A stretch of 7,454 nucleotides of DNA from Candidatus Woesearchaeota archaeon (GCA_003694525.1 RFLK01000059.1:1-7454); one strand, 5' to 3'. Counted from the stretch's first letter, positions 1 to 5,148 are shown. The notes: generated by a model from the sequence alone, not told the origin. Numbers and translations are program-made.

Positions 1-1040
1 GTTCTAAAGGGGATGTTGTGACTTTTCCGCCCATAGTCAATTCTGAGGATAGTGGAAAGCTTGAGGTGGGCGACTCTGAGATTGTTGTTGAGGTTACAGG
101 AACAGATTATGATTCTGTTAATCTTGCATCGACTATTTTTGCGTACGCGCTTGCAGACAGGGGCTATAGGATTCATCCTGCAAATATAAAGCCTGGAAGG
201 CGTATCTCTCCTGAGGTCAAGTCTGAGCGTTTCAGGTTTGATTTGGATCTTATAGAAAGTCTTCTTGGGATTTCTCTAAAACAGTCTGAGATAAAGTCCT
301 TGCTTGAGAGAGCCCAGTATTCTTACAAAGGAAAAGGCATTGTGGAGGTTCCTCCTTATAGGAAGGATGTCTTGCATTCTGTTGATGTTATTGAGGATAT
401 TGCGATAATGAGGGGTTACAAGAATATTGAGGCTTTGCCTCTTGAGGAGTTTACTGCAGGCGCTCCATTGCCTATTGCTCCTTTTGCAGATTCTTTGCGC
501 TCATTGTGGACTGGCCTTGAGTATCAGGAAGTTTGCAGTGCGATTTTGTCCAATAAGGAGTTGCTCACAGACAAGATGGGCGTCGATATGGATGTTGTTG
601 AGATTGAGAATTATATGTCTTTGACTTACTCTTGTGTCAGGTCTTGGCTTTTGCCAATTCTCGTTGATGTTCTCTCTAAGAATCGTCATGTTGAGTACCC
701 TCAGAAAATTTTTGAGCAAGGGCTTGTGACAATTCGCAAGGGCGATTCTGTTTTGGATGAGAATCATATTGCAGCAGCATCAGCGCACGCAAGTGCAAGC
801 TTTACTGAAATGAAGCAGGCCGTTGAGTTCTTATTGCGCAATGTTTCCGCAGAGTACTCTGTTGAGGAGTTTGATTATGGTTGTTTTATTCCAGGCAGGT
901 CGGCGCGCATTTTGGTCAATGGGCAGGTCATAGGGTTTTTTGGAGAGATTCATCCTGCAGTTCTTGAGAATTTCGGCTTGACCGTGCCGGTTGTTGGCGC
1001 AGAGTTGAATATTACTCGCTTGTTTTCTTTGAGGTCTTAG
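1..1040 (+). CDS. pheT: Phenylalanyl-tRNA synthetase beta subunit, archaeal type (5'-partial)
   Basis: This is the C-terminal part of PheT, which with PheS forms the cytoplasmic tetramer that charges tRNA-Phe. The frame is open from base 3 with no stop upstream, so the gene begins outside the window and the GTG at 18 is internal. Counting residues from that GTG, FPPIVNSEDSGK (3-14) matches the archaeal PheT segment before the B5 domain. The B5 domain follows at about 64-140, with PPYRKDVLHSVDVIED at 112-127. The catalytic-core-like domain runs from about 150 to the end, with GEIHP at 309-313 and VVGAELN near the C-terminus, both typical of archaeal PheT. The B3/B4 editing region lies outside the window, so editing cannot be judged. 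The gene ends in TAG at 1038-1040 and its last 29 bases overlap the 3' end of convergent rpl14e. The family assignment is firm. Confidence 0.94.
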   Translation, partial: SKGDVVTFPPIVNSEDSGKLEVGDSEIVVEVTGTDYDSVNLASTIFAYALADRGYRIHPANIKPGRRISPEVKSERFRFDLDLIESLLGISLKQSEIKSLLERAQYSYKGKGIVEVPPYRKDVLHSVDVIEDIAIMRGYKNIEALPLEEFTAGAPLPIAPFADSLRSLWTGLEYQEVCSAILSNKELLTDKMGVDMDVVEIENYMSLTYSCVRSWLLPILVDVLSKNRHVEYPQKIFEQGLVTIRKGDSVLDENHIAAASAHASASFTEMKQAVEFLLRNVSAEYSVEEFDYGCFIPGRSARILVNGQVIGFFGEIHPAVLENFGLTVPVVGAELNITRLFSLRS

Positions 1041-1296
1041 GTTTGCTTTTCTTGACTTTTGGCTTTGGAAGCGCATACCCTAGTTTTTCAAGCTCTTTGC
1101 GAACCAATTCATTAGAAGCACCTTTTTCGATTTTTACTTTTTGATTTAATGGTTCTAGGTGCGCCCTGTTGCATTTTCTTCTGCGAGTCTGACCATCTAT
1201 GAGAACGTAGGTTTTGTCTATCTCGTCTGTGACGATGCAGATCTTGCCGGCGTCTCTTCCGGCAATTTTCATGCAGATTCTTCCTATTTCAATCAT
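1012..1296 (-). CDS. rpl14e: Large ribosomal subunit protein eL14 (L14e)
   Basis: A 94-aa protein of the archaeal/eukaryotic L14e family, a KOW-type beta-barrel protein of the large ribosomal subunit. The signature runs in order: IEIGRICMKIAGRDAGK (2-18), TYVLIDG (29-35), RRRKCNRAHLEPL (38-50) and VKIEKGASNE (54-63). The segment between VLIDG and RRR is only two residues (QT), shorter than the loop I recall in euryarchaeal L14e. The C-terminus is a Lys-rich tail (78-91), suited to binding rRNA. The ATG at 1296 is supported by a GGAGG ribosome-binding site 7 nt upstream. The gene lies 45 bp downstream of rpl34e on the same strand and is probably cotranscribed with it. Its TAA stop at 1012 lies inside the end of pheT. 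The family assignment is firm. Confidence 0.94.
   Translation of the reverse strand: MIEIGRICMKIAGRDAGKICIVTDEIDKTYVLIDGQTRRRKCNRAHLEPLNQKVKIEKGASNELVRKELEKLGYALPKPKVKKSKPKTSKKTSE
1041..1063 (+). terminator. Possible T-rich terminator of pheT inside rpl14e
   Basis: Directly after the pheT stop the plus strand is T-rich, with several runs of three or four T. Archaeal intrinsic terminators are T tracts without a required hairpin, so this could end pheT transcripts. The tract is the complement of the Lys codons in the L14e tail, so its composition may reflect only that protein. This is a weak call. Confidence 0.25.
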
Positions 1297-1303
1297 TTTC
1301 TTT

Positions 1304-1308
1304 CCTCC
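1304..1308 (-). promoter_or_regulatory. Shine-Dalgarno site of rpl14e
   Basis: GGAGG on the minus strand, separated by 7 nt from the ATG at 1296. It fixes the start of rpl14e. The first gene of the pair, rpl34e, shows no such site, which fits leaderless initiation there and leadered initiation for the internal gene. Confidence 0.8.
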
Positions 1309-1341
1309 ATCTTGCAGGGCGTCGCCGCATCCTGCAGGAAA

Positions 1342-1608
1342 TTATGAGCGTGCTTTTGATATGTGCTCGCGCCTTGCGCACGGAGAGCACAAGACACCCC
1401 CATAAGGCCTCTCAGGCCTTCTTGAGCTTTTTGCTATTTTTCGTATCTGTGAGGGGCTTCCTCTTGCAACAGCATATAGTTTTGCAGCGCACTTCCCGCA
1501 GTGTGCAGGTGATGCTTTGCGTTTTTTGTAATGAGTGACTACTGACCCTCCTGGCGTTCTGACTTTCACTCTTCGGAAGGTTCTTGATCTGTACATTCCA
1601 CGTGGCAT
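1342..1608 (-). CDS. rpl34e: Large ribosomal subunit protein eL34 (L34e)
   Basis: An 88-aa protein of the archaeal/eukaryotic L34e family, a zinc-ribbon protein of the large ribosomal subunit. It begins MPRGMYRSRTFRRVKVRTPGG, which matches the family N-terminus, and carries RRPERPYGG (63-71). The zinc ribbon is visible as Cys37-x2-Cys40 and Cys74-x2-Cys77. I chose the ATG at 1608 over an in-frame GTG at 1617 for two reasons: MPRxMYRS is the family start, and a TATA-like box centred 26.5 nt upstream would place the transcript start at or next to this ATG. The gene is followed after 45 bp by rpl14e. In Methanocaldococcus jannaschii the cytidylate kinase gene cmk lies between these two; here it is missing. 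The family assignment is firm. Confidence 0.94.
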   Translation of the reverse strand: MPRGMYRSRTFRRVKVRTPGGSVVTHYKKRKASPAHCGKCAAKLYAVARGSPSQIRKIAKSSRRPERPYGGVLCSPCARREHISKARS

Positions 1609-1630
1609 ATTCTGCACAGAAAAGAAAGGG

Positions 1631-1638
1631 TTTTTAAA
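1631..1638 (-). promoter_or_regulatory. TATA-like box of rpl34e
   Basis: TTTAAAAA on the minus strand, centred 26.5 nt upstream of the ATG at 1608, the spacing expected for an archaeal leaderless transcript. It lies in the 75-bp gap (1609-1683) between the rluB stop and rpl34e, which suggests rpl34e-rpl14e has its own promoter rather than relying on read-through. A second AT-rich stretch near 1651-1660 is a weaker alternative. Confidence 0.65.
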
Positions 1639-1683
1639 GGTTGCGGTTTGTGTTTTTAATGCGCTGTTTTCAATTGCTTTTAT

Positions 1684-2370
1684 CTAATCGGCCAGAAGAG
1701 ATTTGATTTCTTGTTCTGTGAGCCTTCTCGTCTTTCCCAATGGCAGGTTTTTGAGCTTTATAGGTCCTATCGCAATTCTTTTGAGGTTTTTTACTTTGTA
1801 TCCTATTTTTGCGAACAATCTCTTTACTATGTGTTTTCTGCCCTCGTGTATTGTTATTGTTGCAATATTATTTTCTGCCCGCACTCTTGCCTTCACTTTT
1901 CTGCCTTCAACCAGTATTCCCTCTTTTAGCTTTTTTTTTTCCTTTTTCTGCAATTGCTTGTCAAGTTTTGCTACGTATGTTTTCTCAACGCCGTATCTGG
2001 GGTGCATCAATTTGTTGGCAAGATTTCCATCATTGGTGAATAGTAGGAGGCCTTGCGTGTCCTTGTCAAGTCGGCCTATTGGGTAGACTCGCTCTTTTAC
2101 AGGTATTAGTTCCATTACGGTTCGCATTCCGTGTTTTTCTTTTACCGTCGTAACGTATCCTTTTGGCTTGTTGAGGGCAAGGGTGACTGGCTTTTCTGGT
2201 TTTATTCTTTTACCATCAACAGTGATAACATCCTCTGCTGTTGCGCTATCCCCTATTTTTGCAACTGATCCGTTTACTCTTACCCTGCCCTCTTCTATTA
2301 TTTTCTCGCAGGCTCTTCTGCTTGCAATGCCTGCTTTTGCGAGTATCTTTTGCAACCGCTCTTTGTTCAT
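1684..2370 (-). CDS. rluB: RsuA/RluB-family rRNA pseudouridine synthase
   Basis: A 228-aa enzyme of the RsuA/RluB/RluE/RluF family, which isomerises a specific uridine in rRNA to pseudouridine in the cytoplasm. Numbered from the ATG at 2370, an S4 RNA-binding domain occupies about 1-58 (LQKILAKAGIASRRACEKII, then VRVNG). The catalytic domain follows: LALNKPKGYVTT (65-76), the catalytic motif GRLDKDTQGLLLFTNDG (99-115) with the nucleophile Asp102, and a C-terminal EGRKHIVKRLF block ending in KNLPLGKTRRLTEQEI. Length and domain order match bacterial RluB/RsuA. Target specificity cannot be decided from this sequence, so the symbol is a family label. The ATG is preferred over an in-frame TTG at 2376 because the TATA-like box is centred 26.5 nt from it. 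The family is bacterial in distribution, so transfer into this archaeal lineage is likely. An A10 run lies inside the coding strand near 1931-1940. Confidence 0.92.
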   Translation of the reverse strand: MNKERLQKILAKAGIASRRACEKIIEEGRVRVNGSVAKIGDSATAEDVITVDGKRIKPEKPVTLALNKPKGYVTTVKEKHGMRTVMELIPVKERVYPIGRLDKDTQGLLLFTNDGNLANKLMHPRYGVEKTYVAKLDKQLQKKEKKKLKEGILVEGRKVKARVRAENNIATITIHEGRKHIVKRLFAKIGYKVKNLKRIAIGPIKLKNLPLGKTRRLTEQEIKSLLAD

Positions 2371-2392
2371 TTCCAATACACCTACTCGAAAG

Positions 2393-2400
2393 TATTTTAA
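2393..2400. promoter_or_regulatory. Shared central TATA-like box for divergent rluB and rnp3
   Basis: The 53-bp gap between the two start codons holds one obvious AT box. Read leftward it is TTAAAATA, centred 26.5 nt from the rluB ATG. Read rightward it is TATTTTAA, centred 27.5 nt from the rnp3 ATG. GAAA-containing sequence lies just upstream of the box in both directions, as expected of a BRE. The simplest reading is one element serving both genes, each with a leaderless or nearly leaderless transcript. The leftward match to an archaeal TATA box is the better of the two. Confidence 0.6.
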
Positions 2401-2423
2401 TGGTTTTCTGGCAATGCAGGTTT

Positions 2424-2996
2424 ATGTTTGATGTGGTTTTTCCTGAAGGGAATGAGAATGAGTTCATCAGAATTGCCCAGGTATTGGGCCTTGAAGGTTT
2501 GGTTTTTGTTTATTCAAGCAAGGCTGATTTCTTTTCTGAATCAGCACCCATAGCAATAAAGAATGCTCTCTACATCAAGCCTGAGCAGATTCACAGGGCG
2601 AGGAGTTTGGGCGCTCTTGCAGTCTGTCCTGCAAGCAGGGAAGCTATCGAGCGCGGAGCAGATGTGGTTTTTGGTTTTGAGCTCTCTTCAAGAGACGACA
2701 AGACTCATTATAGGAAGTCAGGTCTCAATCAGGTTCTCTGCAGGCTTGCGAGCAGGAAAGGTGTCAAGATAGGGTTCTCGTTTAGGTCAATATTGGACTC
2801 TCCCAATCAAAGGCGCGCAGTTGTTCTTGGGAGGATGGCTCAAAATGCTCTTTTATGTGAGAAGTTTGAAGCACCCATAGCCTTTGCATCCTTTGCAAAG
2901 CGCCCTTCTGGTATGCGTTCAAGTTCAGATATGGCTTCCGTTATGAGGCTTTTGGGCTTTTCGGAGAAGTCTATTCGCCAAGGACTTGGCTTTTAG
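2424..2996 (+). CDS. rnp3: Ribonuclease P protein component 3 (Rpp30)
   Basis: A 190-aa archaeal Rpp30, a protein subunit of RNase P, which removes 5' leaders from pre-tRNAs; Rpp30 works as a pair with Pop5. The family fold is a PHP-like TIM barrel. Visible signatures are MFDVVFPEGNE at the N-terminus, LEGLVFVYSS (23-32), and the strongly conserved HYRKSGLNQVLCRLASRKGV (95-114) followed by KIGFSFRSIL. RRAVVLGRMAQNALLCEKF (130-148) and the terminal LLGFSEKSIRQGL helix also fit. It is somewhat short for the family but looks complete. The ATG at 2424 is chosen because it begins the conserved domain and lies 27.5 nt from the shared TATA-like box; the frame is open further upstream but that part overlaps rluB. 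The 3' end overlaps the next convergent gene by 26 bp. No Pop5 gene is adjacent. Confidence 0.92.
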   Translation: MFDVVFPEGNENEFIRIAQVLGLEGLVFVYSSKADFFSESAPIAIKNALYIKPEQIHRARSLGALAVCPASREAIERGADVVFGFELSSRDDKTHYRKSGLNQVLCRLASRKGVKIGFSFRSILDSPNQRRAVVLGRMAQNALLCEKFEAPIAFASFAKRPSGMRSSSDMASVMRLLGFSEKSIRQGLGF

Positions 2997-3435
2997 CGTG
3001 TTCGAGGCATTCTTTGTTTGCAGAGTCAATCTCCTGCCAGCTATGTGTTACCATTATTTTGCAGAATGAGGGGTTTGGAGCTTGTGAGCAAAGGCTTGGA
3101 TCTTCAAGAATCCATGCTTTGCAGTATACTGTTGCGCACAAGCTTTCATCTTTTGTTGTTATTGCTATGCATTCAGAGTCAGCAGGACTGCACCCTGAGG
3201 AGTCTTTATTGATGTATGCCTTGCACCTGCTTTTCAGCAAGCCTTGGAGCGAATCGCATATTTCTGTGTTTTTCTCATTCAGCGCTCTTAGAAATTCTTT
3301 TCGCTCATCGCTCGCGCTCAGGCACTCTTGAACAGTCATGTCCAAGCGTGATTTTTTTGAATAGTTCTGCCACAATATGGTGCCTGCAATTGCAAGGGAG
3401 ATGAGGAGTATTGCTATTGGAATTTTGTGTTTCAC
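2971..3435 (-). CDS. Membrane-anchored Cys-rich repeat protein, unknown function
   Basis: A 154-aa protein that I do not recognise as a named family. A basic N-terminus (MKHK) is followed by one hydrophobic segment at 5-22 and then NYSKKSR, so it is either a membrane anchor facing out or an uncleaved signal; no clear AxA cleavage site is visible. The outer part holds ten Cys (38, 60, 71, 82, 89, 100, 105, 116, 125, 143). Residues 53-129 form four short degenerate repeats of the type D-x-S-x-C followed by a second Cys and a K/I residue, suggesting a disulfide-stapled helical repeat. The start is a GTG at 3435, 28.5 nt from a TATATAAA box and inside a perfect inverted repeat. The gene diverges from the surface-protein operon, hinting at a related extracellular role. 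Its TAG stop lies within the end of rnp3. It looks a real gene; function unknown. Confidence 0.82.
   Translation of the reverse strand: MKHKIPIAILLISLAIAGTILWQNYSKKSRLDMTVQECLSASDERKEFLRALNEKNTEICDSLQGLLKSRCKAYINKDSSGCSPADSECIAITTKDESLCATVYCKAWILEDPSLCSQAPNPSFCKIMVTHSWQEIDSANKECLEHAKSQVLGE
3049..3279 (-). repeat. Four tandem degenerate Cys repeats in the 154-aa protein
   Basis: Protein repeats at residues 53-75, 76-93, 94-109 and 110-129. Each begins near NKD/TKD/LED, has a first Cys (60, 82, 100, 116) and a second Cys (71, 89, 105, 125) followed by K or I. TKDESLC and LEDPSLC are the clearest pair. The spacing between the two Cys varies from 5 to 11 residues. Confidence 0.55.
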
Positions 3436-3441
3436 AAAATT
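3421..3441. promoter_or_regulatory. Perfect 9-bp inverted repeat over the GTG start of the 154-aa gene
   Basis: AATTTTGTG at 3421-3429, a TTT spacer, and CACAAAATT at 3433-3441 form a perfect 9-bp dyad with a 3-nt centre. The start codon GTG (3435-3433 on the minus strand) lies inside one arm. It could be a repressor operator near the transcript start or, if the RNA begins far enough upstream, a hairpin hiding the start codon. No regulator can be named. Confidence 0.5.
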
Positions 3442-3459
3442 GACTAATACGAGGAAAAC

Positions 3460-3467
3460 TATATAAA
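3460..3467. promoter_or_regulatory. Central TATA box of the divergent surface-protein locus
   Basis: TATATAAA read rightward and TTTATATA read leftward is the strongest TATA-like box in the window. Its centre is 28.5 nt from the leftward GTG at 3435 and 32.5 nt from the rightward GTG at 3496 (38.5 nt from the ATG at 3502). Purine-rich BRE-like sequence (GAGGAAAAC) sits immediately upstream in the rightward direction, and an A-rich stretch upstream in the leftward direction. It is the only clear TATA box in the 60-bp gap, so it probably serves both genes. Confidence 0.65.
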
Positions 3468-3477
3468 GCTTTTTTGG

Positions 3478-3494
3478 CTTTTTCGAGGAAAAAG
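3478..3494. promoter_or_regulatory. Perfect 7-bp inverted repeat just before the surface operon
   Basis: CTTTTTC, spacer GAG, GAAAAAG forms a perfect dyad ending 1 bp before the GTG at 3496, about where transcription would begin. Its right half contains CGAGGAAAA (3484-3492), also present at 3450-3458 just upstream of the TATA box. This arrangement would suit an operator, but the sequence is of low complexity and may be fortuitous. Confidence 0.4.
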
Positions 3495-3495
3495 G

Positions 3496-5148
3496 GTGAC
3501 TATGCGTTTATACTATTTGATGCTGGTTGTTGTAGTGAGTACTTTGGCTATTGCTCAGAATGTTCAAATTGCGGTTGTTTCAGATAACAGCCTCTATAGG
3601 TCATCTTCTTATTCTCTTGGCCAGTTTGAACAGTCAAAAGTTCATTTGAGTGAACGGAGCGTTATAACTTCCATAAGTGGAGATGTGAGGTTTGGGTGTT
3701 CTGGCGATGTTGCTTTGTGCGCTGTTTTTGATGATGACCTCTCAACACAAGTGTGCGCAACACCTTCAAAGCCTTATTTTGATATTTCTCCCACTTTGGC
3801 AGAAAACATAACTTTCTCTTCCCAGACAGGCAATCCTTTTTGCAACAACAGGAGAAGAAGAAAAGGATTTCTTGTTATTCTTCCTTTTGTTCAGATAAGT
3901 AATCTTGATATAAGAGGGGGTCAAGGCACAATTATCACCCGTCCACTGTTTTCTCTCGATTCTGATCAGCCTGTATTGCTTGGAAGGGCAGGCAGTCTTG
4001 CAAAAGCATCTCCTGGAGAGAGCATAACTGTCAAGGTTTCTGATAATAGGGCTGTTGCGTGGTTCACGCAAAGAGGGCTTTTAAGCCCCACATCAACTCT
4101 TAGCACTTCAAATCTTGATGATGAGGTTGTCGCTTGTTTGAATACGGATGGCAATTTTGATTCCAACGGCCCTATTTGTGACTACAAGGATGCCAGAAAG
4201 TGCACTATAAAGGCAAGCACTTGGCTTTTGGGAGATTGTTGCGGCGATGTTCCATATTCAGGATGCAGTTTTTATTCTGACAAGCAGGCGTTTTGCGGAA
4301 CATCGAGCAGAGGGATTAAGACTTGGGCGGCGCTTGAGAGAGTTGGTTCAATTGTTGACCTTGGCCAGTGCCCGGGAGTTAGCGTTGTCTCGAACGGATC
4401 TCTCTTTTTCACGTGTCAGCCAACACCTGAAGGATTTGATAAGATTCTTCAGCTCTCAGGCAGGGAGATTATAGCAGGTCACGAGTATTTATGTGATGGT
4501 GAAGAGATTGTAGAGTGTGGAGGGGATGCTCCGTACTCTGAAAACGGCGCCAAAACTGGTGATAGGAGGATTATTGAAGGAAAAGTTAACTATTGCACAA
4601 GCCAAGGGTCTTGGGCTATCTCTCTTGACGAGTTTGGAAGGGATTCTTGCGAGCGTGCAGGACTGTCATGGACAGGCTCTCGCTGTTGCGGTGAAGCTGA
4701 TGACCCCGTGAAAACTTACGAGGAGGTTAACGCAAACTCTGCTATTGGAGCTTGCATAAATAACAGGTTTGTTGCTTCAGGCAAGTCCGTTCCTGGAGCC
4801 AGCTCAGCAGTTAATTATAGGGGAGTTTTCTACAAGTGTGATGTTAACGCTTCAACTCCCCTTCTTGACGAAGCAGGCATAATTCCTAAGTTGAAAGAGC
4901 CTTGCGGATTGCCTTTGAAGAATGCGGTTCTGACAGGTTCTAAAAGAAATCTTGTTTGCACTGTGGATGGGAGGTGGATGTTGACATCAAGTGATGGAGA
5001 GCATTTTTCAAAAGTGATAAGGTGGAGTTCTGTAGGTAATGAGAAAAAGAACGGTTGCTGTCCTGAAAATGAGTGTTGGGATGGTGTTGAGTGTATCAAG
5101 AAAGGAGAGGTAAGAGTTAGAGGAGGTAAAGGGTTCAGATGCGCCTGA
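3496..5148 (+). CDS. Secreted Cys-rich modular surface protein, unknown function
   Basis: A 550-aa secreted protein with a Sec signal peptide (hydrophobic 7-18, likely cleavage AIA|Q at 20/21) and no other membrane segment. It has 28 Cys. The N-terminal third (22-190) has few Cys and is not recognised. From about 214 come Cys modules: LLGDCCGDVPYSGC (244-257), ECGGDAPYS (340-348), CERAGLSWTGSRCCGE (385-400) and GCCPENECWDGVEC (520-533). Two C-x3-G-x-W motifs occur (367-373 and 488-494). The CERAG..WTG..CCGE block followed by YRGVFYKC resembles hypothetical surface proteins I recall from DPANN archaea. N-x-S/T sequons are at 104, 300 and 451. The start is uncertain between GTG 3496 and ATG 3502; a GAGG lies 7 nt before the GTG, and both give the same mature protein. 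The gene overlaps the next by 10 bp, which implies coupled translation. Binding or catalytic role unknown. Confidence 0.88.
   Translation: MTMRLYYLMLVVVVSTLAIAQNVQIAVVSDNSLYRSSSYSLGQFEQSKVHLSERSVITSISGDVRFGCSGDVALCAVFDDDLSTQVCATPSKPYFDISPTLAENITFSSQTGNPFCNNRRRRKGFLVILPFVQISNLDIRGGQGTIITRPLFSLDSDQPVLLGRAGSLAKASPGESITVKVSDNRAVAWFTQRGLLSPTSTLSTSNLDDEVVACLNTDGNFDSNGPICDYKDARKCTIKASTWLLGDCCGDVPYSGCSFYSDKQAFCGTSSRGIKTWAALERVGSIVDLGQCPGVSVVSNGSLFFTCQPTPEGFDKILQLSGREIIAGHEYLCDGEEIVECGGDAPYSENGAKTGDRRIIEGKVNYCTSQGSWAISLDEFGRDSCERAGLSWTGSRCCGEADDPVKTYEEVNANSAIGACINNRFVASGKSVPGASSAVNYRGVFYKCDVNASTPLLDEAGIIPKLKEPCGLPLKNAVLTGSKRNLVCTVDGRWMLTSSDGEHFSKVIRWSSVGNEKKNGCCPENECWDGVECIKKGEVRVRGGKGFRCA
5122..5127 (+). 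promoter_or_regulatory. Shine-Dalgarno site of the 383-aa gene
   Basis: GGAGGT inside the end of the upstream gene, 11 nt before the ATG at 5139. The spacing is long, but this is the strongest match nearby and supports the start that overlaps the upstream stop codon. Confidence 0.65.

Noticed and set aside
1404..1420. Perfect inverted repeat AAGGCCT-CTC-AGGCCTT
   Set aside because: It lies inside rpl34e and follows from the repeated Arg-Pro codons of RRPERPY, so it is explained by the protein sequence.
1609..1617. GTG start giving an L34e with three extra N-terminal residues
   Set aside because: The family begins MPRxMYRS, and the TATA-like box would be only 17.5 nt away, too close for a transcript including this codon.
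1703..2086. Plus-strand open frame of 127 codons opposite rluB, rich in Phe, Leu and Ser
   Set aside because: Its hydrophobic composition is the complement of Lys-rich rluB codons; it has no ribosome-binding site or recognisable motif.
2380..2393. Small TACT-CGAA-AGTA dyad in the rluB/rnp3 gap
   Set aside because: Only four base pairs in AT-rich DNA; this is expected by chance.
2241..2423. Longer rnp3 reading frame extending upstream of 2424
   Set aside because: The extra part lies antisense to the S4 domain of rluB and does not resemble Rpp30; conserved homology begins at MFDVVFPEG.
3766..4071. Minus-strand open frame of 101 codons opposite the 550-aa gene
   Set aside because: It has no promoter, ribosome-binding site or motif, and lies wholly inside a well-supported secreted-protein gene on the other strand.
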